A stretch of 64,000 nt of DNA from Paractinoplanes tereljensis. GTDB taxonomy: Bacteria > Actinomycetota > Actinomycetes > Mycobacteriales > Micromonosporaceae. Position 1 is the first letter of the stretch, and the number at the start of each line of letters is the position of its first letter. Positions 25,974 to 35,842 of the stretch are shown here, one piece after another. Both the position numbers and the translations under genes were made by a program. The stretch spans positions 62,001 through 126,000 of the forward strand of contig NZ_BOMY01000013.1 in the NCBI RefSeq assembly GCF_016862435.1. The letters run 5' to 3'. The notes under the pieces were generated by a model. The model was not told where the DNA came from, did no database searches, and worked only from the letters and a program-made list of their open reading frames with translations.

Positions 25974-28481
25974 CTACCTGCGGCCATACACAGTCGTTCG
26001 CTCGACCGCGGGTCGGCCGGCCGCCGCCGCGAGCTCCTTCAGCTCCGCCACCGTGCGCGCCGAACCGTGCTCCGAGCCCGCCATCCGGGAGATGGTCTCC
26101 TCCATCAGGGTGCCGCCAAGATCATTGCAACCGCTGTTGAGCATTACCCGGGTGCCCTCGTCGCCAAGCTTCACCCAGGAGCACTGGATGTTGTCGATCC
26201 GGCCGTGCAGCAGGACCCGGGCCATCGCGTGCACGACCCGGTTCTCCCGCCAGGTCGGGCCGGGGCGGGCCAGGCCGGCCAGGTAGATCGGGGCGTTGGT
26301 GTGGATGAACGGCAGCGCCACGAACTCGGTGAAGCCACCGGTCTTGTCCTGGATGCCGGCCAGCACCCGGAAGTGCCCCAGCCACTGTCGGGGGTGGTCG
26401 ACGTGGCCGTACATCATGGTCGAACTGGACCGGATGCCCACCTGGTGAGCCGTGCTGACCACGTCGATCCAGGTGCTGGCGGGCAGCTTGCCCTTGGTGA
26501 GCACCCAGCGCACGTCGTCGTCGAGGATCTCGGCGGCGGTGCCCGGGATGGTGTCGAGGCCGGCCTCGCGTAGCTCGGTCAGCCATTCCCGGATCGGCAC
26601 CCCGGCCTTGGAGGCGGCCGTGACGATCTCCATCGGGGAGTACGCGTGTACGTGCATGCCCGGCACCCGCTGCTTCACGGCGCGCACCAGATCGGCGTAC
26701 GCGGTGATCGGCATCTTGGGGTCGATGCCGCCCTGCATGCAGACCTCGGAGGCGCCGTCCTGCCAGGCCTGCTCGGCCCGGTCGGCGACCTGCTCGACGC
26801 TCAGCCGGTAGGCGTCGGCGTCCTTCTCGCGCTGGGCGAACGCGCAGAACCGGCAGCCCACGTAGCAGACGTTGGTGAAGTTGATGTTCCGGTTCACCAC
26901 GTACGTGATGTCGTCGCCGTTGACCTCCTTGCGCAGGTCGTCGGCGATCCGGGCGAGCTCGTCCAGGGCCGAGCCGTCCGCGTTGAACAGGGCCATCGCC
27001 TTGTCCTCGTGCTCCGGCAGCAGCAGCGCGGCCGGGTTCTCCCCGGCCAGCTTGAGGCCCGCCAGCACGTCGGCCGGCAGACTGGTGGCGCTGTCCGTGG
27101 TGATGTGCGCGGCGACCTCTTTCCAGTCGCCGTAGACCTCGTCGAAATCGGAGCGACGGTCCTCGGTGCGGCCGGTGGTGTCGATCGTGGCGAACAGGTC
27201 GGTGCGGCCGGTGCCGAACGCGTCGTCGGGCTCCTGCCACGGTTTGCCGGTCACCTCGGCGTCCTCGTTCGCGAGGCCGTCGCTGTCCGCCAGCGCTGCC
27301 ACGTGGGCCGCGAGCCGGGGGTCCAGCCAGCCCTCGTTGGCGCGCTTCACGAACTCGGGATAGATCGTCAGGCGCTCCCGGAGGACAAATCCGGCCTCGG
27401 CCGACTTTTCGCGCAGTAGATCGATCTGCGGCCAGGGCCGCTCCGGGTTCACGTGGTCCGGGGTCACCGGCGAGACGCCGCCCCAATCGTCGATGCCGGC
27501 CTTCAGGAGCAGGGAGAACTCGGCGTCGATCAGGTTCGGCGGGGCCTGGATGCGGGCCCGCGGGCCCAGGATGATCCGGCCCACCGCCACCGTCGCGGCC
27601 AGCTCACGCAACTCCGCGTCCGGCATCCCGCGCATCGCGGTGTCCGGCTTCGCGCGGAAATTCTGGATGATGACTTCTTGGATGTGGCCGTACTCCCGGG
27701 CGGTGCGCCGCATCGCGAACAGCGCGTCGACCCGCTCGGCCCGGGTCTCGCCGATGCCGATCAGGATGCCGGTGGTGAACGGGACGCCCACCCGGCCGGC
27801 GTCGTCGAGCACGCGTAGCCGTACGGCCGGCTCTTTGTCCGGCGAACCGTAATGCGGACCGCCGGGCTCGGACCACAAGCGGGTGGCCGTGGTCTCCAGC
27901 ATCATCCCCATGCTCGGCGCCACCGGCTTGAGCCGTTGCAGCTCGGCCCAGCTCAGCACGCCCGGGTTGAGGTGCGGCAGCAGGCCGGTCTCCTCCAGCA
28001 CCGCGATCGCGCAGGCCCGCACGTAGTCGAGGGTGGAGTCGTAGCCGCGCTCGTCGAGCCACTGCCGGGCCGCCGGCCACCGCTCCTCCGGCCGGTCGCC
28101 CAGCGTGAACAGCGCTTCCTTGCAGCCCTGCGCGGCGCCCTGGCGGGCGATCTCGAGAACCTCGTCGCGTTCCAGGAACGCCGCCGGCAGGCGATGCGGC
28201 ACGGTCGCGAAGGTGCAGTAGTGACAGCGGTCGCGGCAGAGCCGCGTCAGCGGGATGAATACCTTGCGGGAGTACGTCACGACGCCCTCGCGGCCGGCCA
28301 GGCGCAAACCGGCGTCCCGGATGCCGCCGGCGATCGCCAGCAGGTCGTCGAGCGGATCACCGGTGGCCGCCAGCAGTGCGGCGGCCTCCTCGGCATCGAT
28401 CGCCTTGCCGTCGGCGGCGCGGCGCAGGGCGCGGCGAATGCTCGCCTCGGTCGGAACCGGTTCCTCGTTGACCTTTACCAC
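25974..28481 (-). CDS. fbiC: F0 synthase FbiC (7,8-didemethyl-8-hydroxy-5-deazariboflavin synthase)
   Basis: FbiC makes the deazaflavin chromophore F0 of coenzyme F420 from a pyrimidine intermediate and tyrosine. The 835-residue protein fuses CofG and CofH radical-SAM halves. The first cluster is CRDRCHYC (about residue 85) and the second is CYVGCRFC (about 545), both CxxxCxxC. Both halves are complete. The GTG at 28481 is the first plausible start; no clear ribosome site precedes it, so translation may be leaderless. The remaining F420 genes fbiA and fbiB are 1.1 kb away on the other strand. Confidence 0.96.
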   Translation of the reverse strand: MVKVNEEPVPTEASIRRALRRAADGKAIDAEEAAALLAATGDPLDDLLAIAGGIRDAGLRLAGREGVVTYSRKVFIPLTRLCRDRCHYCTFATVPHRLPAAFLERDEVLEIARQGAAQGCKEALFTLGDRPEERWPAARQWLDERGYDSTLDYVRACAIAVLEETGLLPHLNPGVLSWAELQRLKPVAPSMGMMLETTATRLWSEPGGPHYGSPDKEPAVRLRVLDDAGRVGVPFTTGILIGIGETRAERVDALFAMRRTAREYGHIQEVIIQNFRAKPDTAMRGMPDAELRELAATVAVGRIILGPRARIQAPPNLIDAEFSLLLKAGIDDWGGVSPVTPDHVNPERPWPQIDLLREKSAEAGFVLRERLTIYPEFVKRANEGWLDPRLAAHVAALADSDGLANEDAEVTGKPWQEPDDAFGTGRTDLFATIDTTGRTEDRRSDFDEVYGDWKEVAAHITTDSATSLPADVLAGLKLAGENPAALLLPEHEDKAMALFNADGSALDELARIADDLRKEVNGDDITYVVNRNINFTNVCYVGCRFCAFAQREKDADAYRLSVEQVADRAEQAWQDGASEVCMQGGIDPKMPITAYADLVRAVKQRVPGMHVHAYSPMEIVTAASKAGVPIREWLTELREAGLDTIPGTAAEILDDDVRWVLTKGKLPASTWIDVVSTAHQVGIRSSSTMMYGHVDHPRQWLGHFRVLAGIQDKTGGFTEFVALPFIHTNAPIYLAGLARPGPTWRENRVVHAMARVLLHGRIDNIQCSWVKLGDEGTRVMLNSGCNDLGGTLMEETISRMAGSEHGSARTVAELKELAAAAGRPAVERTTVYGRR

Positions 28482-28581
28482 GCAGTGCAGCCTAGGCCGG
28501 AAAGTGACCGGTTGCCCCGGTCGTGCCCGGGCGCGCGCAGTGGAATAGGACACGGCGGCGCCCGGGACTTACCGGCGGGTC

Positions 28582-29463
28582 CTATTGACGGGGCGGATCC
28601 TGATCGGCCGGCCCGTACCCCGGGCGGTCATCGGTGATCTTCTGGGTGCGGTCCTCGACCGGCACCACCTGGGTGGGCTCACCCGCCGGGGCGACCTGCG
28701 GCGCGACCTGGGTGTGCTCGGCCGGCGGCGGGGTGAAGGCCGGCGGGGCCGGGGTGGGCACGGCCACCGGCGGCTGGTTCCAGGCCGGGGGCTGCTGGCC
28801 GTACATCCCGGGGGCCGCGTAGCCCGGCTGGCCGGGCGCCGGCGGGTAGCCCGGCTGCGGCGGCGGGCCACCGTATTGCTGACCAGGGCCGGGCTGGCCC
28901 GGAGGCGGGCCGTAACCGGGCTGGCCCGGGAAAGCGCCGGCCTGGTTGTACTGCGGCTGGCCGTAGACGCCCGGCTGCGGCTTCGGGCGCGGCGTGTAGA
29001 ACATGTTGCGCCAGATCAGGAACACCGCGTAGGCCGCCACGGCGAACACGGCGAGCCAGGCCACCCGCACCAGCAGGCCCTCGAAGGCGCTGCGGGCGCC
29101 GTTGTGGCCGGCCTCGTTGATCAGGCCGATCAGCACGCCGAAGAACAGCCCGAACACGGCCATCACCGCGTACTCCACGACGGCCGCGATGACGATCAGT
29201 TGCGCCTTCGGGTGCCGCGGCTCGACCACGAGCGAGAGCAGCACGGCCCCGATCGGGAAGGCGATGGTGGCCAGGTTGATGAAGCTGCCGAAGCTGCCCT
29301 GGGCGCGATAGCCGAAGCCGTCGCCGAACAGGTCGACGATCGCCACGAGAAGCAACACGGCGGTCGCCCCGACCAGGGCGTAGGCCGCCAGATCGCGGAG
29401 GGGGCGAAGGTACTGGCCGGCCGATCTGCCCTCGCCCGGCGCGGGCTGCGGTTGGCTGGTCAC
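28582..29463 (-). CDS. Four-TM membrane protein with Pro/Gly/Gln-rich tail carrying TQ motifs
   Basis: The 293-residue protein is not assigned to a characterised family. After a short proline-rich start it has four predicted TM helices (about 25-45, 62-82, 90-115 and 128-150). A long low-complexity cytoplasmic or exposed tail follows, rich in PGYGPPP and QPGYPP units. Near the C-terminus are EHTQVAP, EPTQVVP and DRTQKI, three TQ motifs like those repeated in the very large membrane protein at 32.2-35.6 kb. The GTG at 29463 follows GGGAGA. It lies between fbiC and fbiA without evident link to F420. Confidence 0.75.
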   Translation of the reverse strand: MTSQPQPAPGEGRSAGQYLRPLRDLAAYALVGATAVLLLVAIVDLFGDGFGYRAQGSFGSFINLATIAFPIGAVLLSLVVEPRHPKAQLIVIAAVVEYAVMAVFGLFFGVLIGLINEAGHNGARSAFEGLLVRVAWLAVFAVAAYAVFLIWRNMFYTPRPKPQPGVYGQPQYNQAGAFPGQPGYGPPPGQPGPGQQYGGPPPQPGYPPAPGQPGYAAPGMYGQQPPAWNQPPVAVPTPAPPAFTPPPAEHTQVAPQVAPAGEPTQVVPVEDRTQKITDDRPGYGPADQDPPRQ

Positions 29464-29621
29464 GGTTTCTCCCTGACGGATGATGATTTTGAGACCGGCA
29501 CAGCGTAGACCGGTCGTGCATCCATCCGACCGCCTCGCGCGCCGCCCCTAAGAACGACTTAAGACGTGGTCTCGGTTACCCACTCGCCGGTTCTGTCATA
29601 CCGGTGGGAGAGGATGTCGCC

Positions 29622-30578
29622 ATGCGGATCGTGGTCCTCACCGGCGGTATAGGCGGTGCGAAATTCCTCGTCGGCGTGCGTGCTCATGCGCGGGCCGTCG
29701 GCGCCGACGTCACCGCCGTGGTCAACGTCGGCGACGACGTGCGCATGCACGGCCTGCAGATCTGCCCCGACCTGGACAGCGTGATGTACACGCTGGGTGG
29801 CGCCCACGACCCCGAGCGGGGCTGGGGCCGGGTCGGCGAGACCTGGGTGGTCAAGGAGGAACTCGCCGCCTACGGCGTCGAGCCGTCGTGGTTCGGCCTG
29901 GGCGACAAGGACACGGCGACCCATCTGGTACGCACGCAGATGCTCACCGCCGGATACCCCCTGTCCGCGGTCACGGCGGCGTTGTGCGAACGCTGGCAGC
30001 CCGGCGTCACCCTGCTGCCGGCCACCGACGACCGGGTCGAGACGCACGTGGTGGTCGACGTCGACGGCGAGCGCAAGGCCATCCACTTCCAGGAGTGGTG
30101 GGTCCGCTATCGCGGCGAGTTGCCCACCCACCGCTTCGTGTTCGTCGGTGCCGACGCGGCAAAACCAGCCCCCGGCGTCCTCGACGCGATCGCGGCCGCC
30201 GATGTCGTCCTGCTGGCCCCGAGCAATCCCGTGGTCAGCATCGCCCCGATCCTCGCGGTCGACCAGATCCGCGAGGCCGTGGTCGGCGGCTCGGCCCCGG
30301 TCGTCGGCGTCTCCCCGATCATCGGCGAGTCCCCGATCCGCGGCATGGCCGACAAGTGCCTGGCCACCCTCGGCGTGGCGGTGAGCGCGGCCGGGGTCGG
30401 CGCGCTCTACGGCAGCCGCGCCGACAACGGCCTGCTCGACGGCTGGCTGATCGACAGCACCGACGACGGCACCGAGGTGCCCGGCGTGCCGACCCGGGCG
30501 GTCCCGCTGTGGATGAGCTCCGAGGAGACGACCGCCCAGATGGTGCGTGACGCCCTGTCCCTGGCCGGTGTCTCGTGA
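29622..30578 (+). CDS. fbiA: 2-phospho-L-lactate (phosphoenolpyruvyl) transferase FbiA/CofD
   Basis: FbiA joins F0 to the phospho-lactyl or phosphoenolpyruvyl guanosine donor to give F420-0 or dehydro-F420-0. The 318-residue protein starts MRIVVLTGGIGGAKFLVG, the CofD nucleotide-binding loop. It continues with DDVRMHGLQICPDLDSVMYTL (here read in two parts, DDVRMHGLQICPDLD and SVMYTLGG) and the APSNPVVSIAPIL loop. The ATG at 29622 lies after GGGAGAGG. Its stop overlaps the fbiB GTG by four bases. Confidence 0.95.
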   Translation: MRIVVLTGGIGGAKFLVGVRAHARAVGADVTAVVNVGDDVRMHGLQICPDLDSVMYTLGGAHDPERGWGRVGETWVVKEELAAYGVEPSWFGLGDKDTATHLVRTQMLTAGYPLSAVTAALCERWQPGVTLLPATDDRVETHVVVDVDGERKAIHFQEWWVRYRGELPTHRFVFVGADAAKPAPGVLDAIAAADVVLLAPSNPVVSIAPILAVDQIREAVVGGSAPVVGVSPIIGESPIRGMADKCLATLGVAVSAAGVGALYGSRADNGLLDGWLIDSTDDGTEVPGVPTRAVPLWMSSEETTAQMVRDALSLAGVS

Positions 30579-31630
30579 CCGGCCTGCAGATCCGGCCGGT
30601 GCACGGCATCGGCGACGTGACCGCCGGCGACGACCTGGTCCAGCTGATCGCGGCGGCCGCGCCCTGGCTCGCCGACGGCGACGTCCTGGTGGTGACCAGC
30701 AAGATCGTCTCCAAGGCCGAAGGCAACCTGGTCGAGGTCCCGGCCGACGGCCCCGAGCGCGACGCCGCCCGGGCCGCCGCCCTGGTCGCCGAGACCGCCC
30801 GGGTGGTGGCCCGCCGCGGCCCCACCACGATCGTCCAGACCCACCACGGCTTCGTGATGGCCGCGGCCGGCATCGACGCCTCCAACGTCGACAAGACCCA
30901 CCTGGTGCTGCTGCCGGCCGACCCCGACGCGTCGGCCCGCCGGCTGCGCGCCGGTTTCCGGGCCCGCGGCCTCGACGTCGCGGTCATCGTCTCCGACACG
31001 ATGGGCCGGGCCTGGCGCAACGGCCTCACCGACGTCGCCCTGGGCGCCGCCGGCATCCCGCCCTTCCGCGATCACCGCGGCGAGACCGACCCCTACGGCA
31101 ACGAGCTGCAGATCACCCAGATGGCCGTGATCGACGAACTGTCGGCGGCCGGCGAGCTGGTCAAGGGCAAGGTCGACAACGTGCCGGTGGCGGTGGTCCG
31201 CGGCTACCTGAAAGCCGGCCCCGGCGCTCCGGCCGACGGCCCCGGCGCTGCCCCGCTCCTCCGCGACGCCGAGAGCGACATGTTCAGCCTGGGCACGAGC
31301 GAGGCCCGGGCGGCCGGCCTGCGCGACGCCGCCCAACTGCCCGACGCCCTCCAGTCCGACCGGCCGGTCGACCCCGAGGCGGTGCGGCGCGCCCTGGATA
31401 CGGTGGCCGCCCACCTGTCCCGCACGACCACAGTCACCCCGGCCGAGGCCTCGGCCACCAACGCCGCCGCCCTGCATCTGCAGACCCGTGACACCACGCC
31501 CGCCGGCCTGATCCGCCTGGGTGCCGACGCCCACCGCCTGCGCGCCGCCCTGGCCGCCGAGTCGGTGGCCAGCATCGCCCTGCCGCACGACGACGGCATC
31601 CGCCTCGAACTCTCCGGAGCCACCGCATGA
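30575..31630 (+). CDS. fbiB: Coenzyme F420-0:L-glutamate ligase FbiB with shortened C-terminal part
   Basis: FbiB adds glutamates to F420-0; mycobacterial FbiB (about 448 residues) also has an FMN-binding domain that reduces dehydro-F420-0. Here the CofE domain is complete (about 1-235), with LVVTSKIVSKAEG, DTMGRAWRNGLTDVALG and DPYGNELQITQMA. The remaining ~115 residues (with DTVAAHLSRTTTVTP) are far shorter than a nitroreductase domain and show no recognisable FMN motifs. The protein has 351 residues. The GTG overlaps fbiA and its stop overlaps the NUDIX gene (ATGA), so the three are coupled. The missing reductase step may be supplied elsewhere. Confidence 0.9.
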   Translation: MTGLQIRPVHGIGDVTAGDDLVQLIAAAAPWLADGDVLVVTSKIVSKAEGNLVEVPADGPERDAARAAALVAETARVVARRGPTTIVQTHHGFVMAAAGIDASNVDKTHLVLLPADPDASARRLRAGFRARGLDVAVIVSDTMGRAWRNGLTDVALGAAGIPPFRDHRGETDPYGNELQITQMAVIDELSAAGELVKGKVDNVPVAVVRGYLKAGPGAPADGPGAAPLLRDAESDMFSLGTSEARAAGLRDAAQLPDALQSDRPVDPEAVRRALDTVAAHLSRTTTVTPAEASATNAAALHLQTRDTTPAGLIRLGADAHRLRAALAAESVASIALPHDDGIRLELSGATA

Positions 31631-32184
31631 CTGACCTCTACGACGACGCGGTCCGAGTGCTGACCGGCTGGCGGGCCACCACCGAGGACGGCGACCTGGC
31701 CCGCAAGCGCGTCCTCGAGCTGCTGACCGCCGGCCCGGTCGCGATGACCAGGGCACACCGTCCCGGTCACGTCACCGCCAGCGCCCTGGTCGTCGACCCC
31801 GACGGCCGGCTGCTGCTGTGCCTGCACGGCCGCCTGGGCAAATGGATGCAGCTGGGTGGCCACTGCGAACCCACCGACCGCACCCTGGCCGAGGCGGCCC
31901 TGCGCGAGGCCACCGAGGAGTCCGGCATCCCCGGCCTGAGCCTCGACCCCGACCCGATCGACGTGGACGTCCACGAGGTCCGCTGCGGCCCCGCCGACGG
32001 CCAGCCGGCGACCCCGTCGGTGCACTACGACGTACGCTTCCTGCTCCGCAGCCCGGCCGGCGCGACCGAACAGATCAGCGCGGAATCCGCGGCCCTCGGT
32101 TGGTTCGCCCCCGACGCGCTGCCGTCCCCGCTGGCCTCGGCGACGGCCCGGCAGATCCCACCCGCGCTGTCCCGCCTGAGCTGA
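31627..32184 (+). CDS. NUDIX hydrolase
   Basis: The 185-residue protein has a NUDIX fold, hydrolysing a nucleoside diphosphate linked to another moiety. The NUDIX box reads GGHCEPTDRTLAEAALREA then TEESG, with one extra residue before the REATEESG core compared with the canonical pattern. It overlaps fbiB by four bases (ATGA), so it is co-translated with the F420 genes. A role in cleaning up damaged nucleotide donors of F420 synthesis is possible but unproven. Confidence 0.9.
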   Translation: MTDLYDDAVRVLTGWRATTEDGDLARKRVLELLTAGPVAMTRAHRPGHVTASALVVDPDGRLLLCLHGRLGKWMQLGGHCEPTDRTLAEAALREATEESGIPGLSLDPDPIDVDVHEVRCGPADGQPATPSVHYDVRFLLRSPAGATEQISAESAALGWFAPDALPSPLASATARQIPPALSRLS

Positions 32185-32188
32185 CCAC

Positions 32189-35100
32189 TCAGCTCTCGTC
32201 GTCGGCCGGCGGCCGCGGCACCGGAATGTGCGTGGTGTCCTCGCCGACCTCGTCCGGCGGCCGCTCCCGGCCGAAGACGCTCTTCGGCCGCTCCCCCGCC
32301 CGGACCACGGGCGGCAGGATCCGTCCCGTCGGGTCCTCGGCGAAGTTGGGCGCCTCGGCATCCGCGATGGACACCGCAGGCTCGAACGTCACCACTTCGG
32401 TGCGTTCCCCCGGCGGCGTGACCAGATGCGGCCGGATGATCTGCGTACGCTCGTCATCCACCGTCTTCCCGGCCAGCCGAATCACCTGCGTCTCGTCCCC
32501 ACCGACGTCCCCGGTGGCGCGATCGCTGAGATTGCGGGTCCGTTCGCCCAGTCCGCGAATGTCCCGGGTGGGCCACTCCCCGATGGGCCGCGCCGGAAAC
32601 CGAAGGACCTGAGTCTGCTCGGCCGAGTCGGTCGGCCCTTTCGTCTCGATGATCCGAGTCCGCTCCCCCGGGTCGCTGACCGGGAACGGAAGCAGCTTCC
32701 GCTCCCCCGAATCCCCCACCGGAAGCCGAACAACCTGCGTCTTCTCCCCGTCATCCCGAACGGGAAGCCGAACGACCTGCGTCTTCTCGCCGTCATCCCG
32801 CACCGGAAGCCGAACGACCTGCGTGCGCTCCCCGTCATCCGCCACCGGCAGCCGAACGACCTGGGTCCGCTCCCCGTCGTCCCCCACCGGAAGCCGAACG
32901 ACCTGCGTGCGCTCGGCGTTGTCCCCCACCGGGAACTTGATGACCTGCGTCCGCTCCCCGTCATCCGGCAACGGCAGCCGAACCACCTGGGTCCGCTCCG
33001 AGTCATCCGCAGCCGGAAGCTTGATGACCTGCGTGCGATCCCCCGGCGCCGGTGTTCCACCGAGCGCCTCCGCGGTCTCGCCGTCCCCCACGGGCCCGGC
33101 CGCGGACTCCCGCTCCTCGTCGCCCGCGCCCTCCGGCCCATCCCCATCCGGCTCGTCGCCCGGCTCGTCGTCGCCCGGCTCGTCGTCGCCCGGTTCATCG
33201 CCAACCGGCTCGTCGCCATCCCCGGTGCCGGATCCGGCGTCGTCGCCCGCCTCGGCCACCGGCATCGCGTCCGCTCCGCCACGAGCAGTGAGACCCTCCG
33301 CAGACTCGGCATCGCCGCCCGCCTCAGCCACCGGCATCGCGTCCGCTCCGCCGCGAGCAGTGAGACCCTCCACAGACTCGGCGTCGTCGCCAACGAGCGG
33401 GCCCGCCGCCGTCCCCTCGGCAACCTGGGTCCCCGCATCGGCCGTCGCCGTCGACCCATCCCCGCCATCGGCGACCGCCAAGGTCGCGTCGTCATCCGCA
33501 CCGGCGACATCGGCAGTCCGCTCACCGTCGCCGGATTCCTCAGGCCCATCCGCAGTGGCCTCAGCCACCACCGCAGGCCTCGGCTCATCGTCGGCCTCTG
33601 CCGACGTCACCGCAGCCGTCGGCTCCTCGTCGGTCTCCCCCGACACGAGCGCAGCCGTCAGCTCGTCATCGGCCTCCGTCGCCACCACCGCGTCCGTCGG
33701 CTCATCGTCGACAACAACCTCGGCGCTCGCTGGCTCGGCGTCGACCGCAGGCCCGACGACGGCCGTCGTCGGTTCATCCCCGCCGACCGGCTCGGCCACG
33801 GCCACCGCCGGTTCGTCTTCGGCGCCGGGCGACGCCGCTGGCTCCGCTTCCTGAGCTGGCTCGCCCACGTCGGCCGTCGGTTCGTCACCCTCGGCTGACT
33901 CGGCGATCGCCAGCGTCGACTCATCGTCGTTCGCGACTTCGGCGGCTGCCTCCCCCTCGACAGCGCGCGATTCATCCACCGCTGCGGGCTCGACAACATC
34001 AGCCGTCAGCTCATCGCCTTCGGCTTCGGCTTCGCCTTCGGCTTCGGCTTCGGCTTCGGCTTCGGCTTCGGCTTCGGCTTCGGCTTCGGCTTGATTTTCG
34101 ACGTCCGAGCCAACCGCCTCGGTCGCCGAGTCGCTCACCACCGTCGGTTCATCGGCATCCTCGGCTGCCGCGGGCACAAGCCCGCTGTCGGCTTCCGCCG
34201 CCTCGCGCGCTGCCGCCAGGCCATCCGCTGCCGTCTGCTCGTCGTCGCCAGCCTTCGCCGACGCCGTCGGCTCGCCCTCGGCCGCCGGGTCAACCGCGAT
34301 AGCGGTCAACTCGCCCTCGCCGACCGTCAGCAGCGTCGTCGGCTCGCCCTCAGACGCCGAACCACCCACCGCAATCGTCGGCTCATCCCCGTCGGCCTTC
34401 AACAGGGTCGTCGGCGCGTCGTCGGACGCCGAACCATCCACTGCGGCTGTCGGCTCACCCCCGCCGAGCTGCATCGCCGTCGTCGGCTCGCCGTCGGACG
34501 CCGAAGCATCCACCGCGACCGTCGACTCATCCCCGCTGGTCTCCACGACCGGCGCCGGCTCTTCACCGGCCCCATCACCCACCGCAGCTGTCGGCTCGTC
34601 TCCGCCGGCCTCCACCACGGTCGTCGGCTCGGCCTCGGCGGCCGGGCCGACCGTCGCAGCTGTCGGCTCGTCCGCACCGGCCGTCAGCAGCGTCGTCGGC
34701 TCGTCCTCGGACGCCGAAGCAGCTACCGCAGCTGTCGGCTCACCCCCGCCGAGTTCCACCGCCGTCGTCGGTTCACCCTCGGACGCCGAACCAACCAGCG
34801 CAGCTGTCGGCCCACCCCCGCCGAGCTGCATCGCCGTCGTCGGCTCACCCTCGGACGGTGGAGCAGCTACCGCGACCGTTGCGTCGTCTTTGCCGGGTTC
34901 CATCGCCGTCGTGGGCTGCTGGGTTGGGGCGGTTACTTCCTCGGTTGGGTCGTTGTTGGTGGCGGGGACGATCACTGTCGTGTTGTTGGAGGGTGAGGCC
35001 AAGGGGGCCGTGTCGTCGTCGGACGAGGTGGGTGGCAGGCGCAGGACCGTTGTCGGGTCGGGGTCGAGGCCGGGAGTGGTGATCATCGTGGTCTGGGCCG

Positions 35101-35575
35101 CGTGGATCGGGACGCCGGGGACTGCGGCGGCCCCCCGGAAACGCCCGATCTCGCCGATCAGCGGCAGCACCGGGGGCTCGTACTTCTGCCAGCGGCGCGC
35201 GCTCAACGCCGTACAGATCAAAGGGACCGCGAGCAGCGCGGCCAAGCCGTAGCCGGGCCGGGAAAGATCGAAGCCCTCCTTGGCCACCGAAGGTGGCCAG
35301 GCGTCGGCGTAGGCCGACGGGGACGCCAGCGCCCACAGCGTCACGCTGAGGTAGGCGACGCCGGCGGCGGCCGGGCCGGCCGGGGAAATGGGGCCCAGGA
35401 CCAGGATTCCGTACGCGGCTCCGGCCAGCAGCAGCATCAGTAAGCCGGTGAATGTCTCGACGGCGAAGCCGTCCCGGCCGCGGGTGGTGAGGTCGCTGTT
35501 GAGGCCTGCGCCGGTGAGGATCCACGCGGCCGGCGCCAGGACGAGGGCGTACAAGATCGACCTGATGTGGCGCAC
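32189..35575 (-). CDS. Very large acidic repeat membrane protein with tandem TQ motifs
   Basis: I do not recognise this ~1128-residue protein. The first ~140 residues contain four TM helices. The rest is low-complexity: residues ~200-430 have degenerate ~22-residue units around EPTTAV; then comes an (EA)n tract and Asp/Glu/Thr-rich sequence; then two near-identical copies of SAEGLTARGGADAMPVAEAG and GDEPGDDEPGD runs. Residues ~845-960 hold eight tandem 14-residue repeats of the form ERTQVVRLPVGDDG, with three more diverged TQ sites after them. The GTG at 35575 has GGGGAG 5 bp upstream. The tail is probably cytoplasmic and disordered; phosphothreonine/FHA binding is inferred only. Confidence 0.75.
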   Translation of the reverse strand: MRHIRSILYALVLAPAAWILTGAGLNSDLTTRGRDGFAVETFTGLLMLLLAGAAYGILVLGPISPAGPAAAGVAYLSVTLWALASPSAYADAWPPSVAKEGFDLSRPGYGLAALLAVPLICTALSARRWQKYEPPVLPLIGEIGRFRGAAAVPGVPIHAAQTTMITTPGLDPDPTTVLRLPPTSSDDDTAPLASPSNNTTVIVPATNNDPTEEVTAPTQQPTTAMEPGKDDATVAVAAPPSEGEPTTAMQLGGGGPTAALVGSASEGEPTTAVELGGGEPTAAVAASASEDEPTTLLTAGADEPTAATVGPAAEAEPTTVVEAGGDEPTAAVGDGAGEEPAPVVETSGDESTVAVDASASDGEPTTAMQLGGGEPTAAVDGSASDDAPTTLLKADGDEPTIAVGGSASEGEPTTLLTVGEGELTAIAVDPAAEGEPTASAKAGDDEQTAADGLAAAREAAEADSGLVPAAAEDADEPTVVSDSATEAVGSDVENQAEAEAEAEAEAEAEAEAEGEAEAEGDELTADVVEPAAVDESRAVEGEAAAEVANDDESTLAIAESAEGDEPTADVGEPAQEAEPAASPGAEDEPAVAVAEPVGGDEPTTAVVGPAVDAEPASAEVVVDDEPTDAVVATEADDELTAALVSGETDEEPTAAVTSAEADDEPRPAVVAEATADGPEESGDGERTADVAGADDDATLAVADGGDGSTATADAGTQVAEGTAAGPLVGDDAESVEGLTARGGADAMPVAEAGGDAESAEGLTARGGADAMPVAEAGDDAGSGTGDGDEPVGDEPGDDEPGDDEPGDEPDGDGPEGAGDEERESAAGPVGDGETAEALGGTPAPGDRTQVIKLPAADDSERTQVVRLPLPDDGERTQVIKFPVGDNAERTQVVRLPVGDDGERTQVVRLPVADDGERTQVVRLPVRDDGEKTQVVRLPVRDDGEKTQVVRLPVGDSGERKLLPFPVSDPGERTRIIETKGPTDSAEQTQVLRFPARPIGEWPTRDIRGLGERTRNLSDRATGDVGGDETQVIRLAGKTVDDERTQIIRPHLVTPPGERTEVVTFEPAVSIADAEAPNFAEDPTGRILPPVVRAGERPKSVFGRERPPDEVGEDTTHIPVPRPPADDES
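32714..33049 (-). repeat. Eight tandem 42-bp coding repeats (TQV motif)
   Basis: About 336 bp consist of eight 42-bp units, each encoding 14 residues of the form E-R/K-T-Q-V-V/I-R/K-L/F-P plus an acidic spacer. The threonine and glutamine are invariant in all eight. DNA identity between units is high, so recent tandem duplication is likely. Boundaries are approximate. Confidence 0.8.
34036..34089. repeat. Hexanucleotide microsatellite (CTTCGG)9
   Basis: Nine perfect copies of CTTCGG lie within a longer imperfect run (about 34013-34092). On the coding (minus) strand it encodes an alternating Ala-Glu tract. Copy-number change by slippage would keep the frame, because the unit is 6 bp. Confidence 0.9.
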
Positions 35576-35842
35576 GTTCACTCCCCGGATGGTTCCTGAC
35601 TTGGCACGCTACCCACGCTGGGCAACTGTCGTCCCGTCATGACCGACTGCACCAGCGCGGGCGCTGGTTTTGCTCGGCCGGGCGGACATAGTTGACGGCC
35701 GATCAGTCAGCGCCGGAATGTGGTCCGGACACCACTGTTCGCGCCGGGTGTGTCGGCCGGCTACATGGACGTACGGCGGGGAGGCGGGAGAGGCTCAATT
35801 CTTGATCCAAATCGTGGCCTGAACTGAAGTTAAGGTGTGTGC

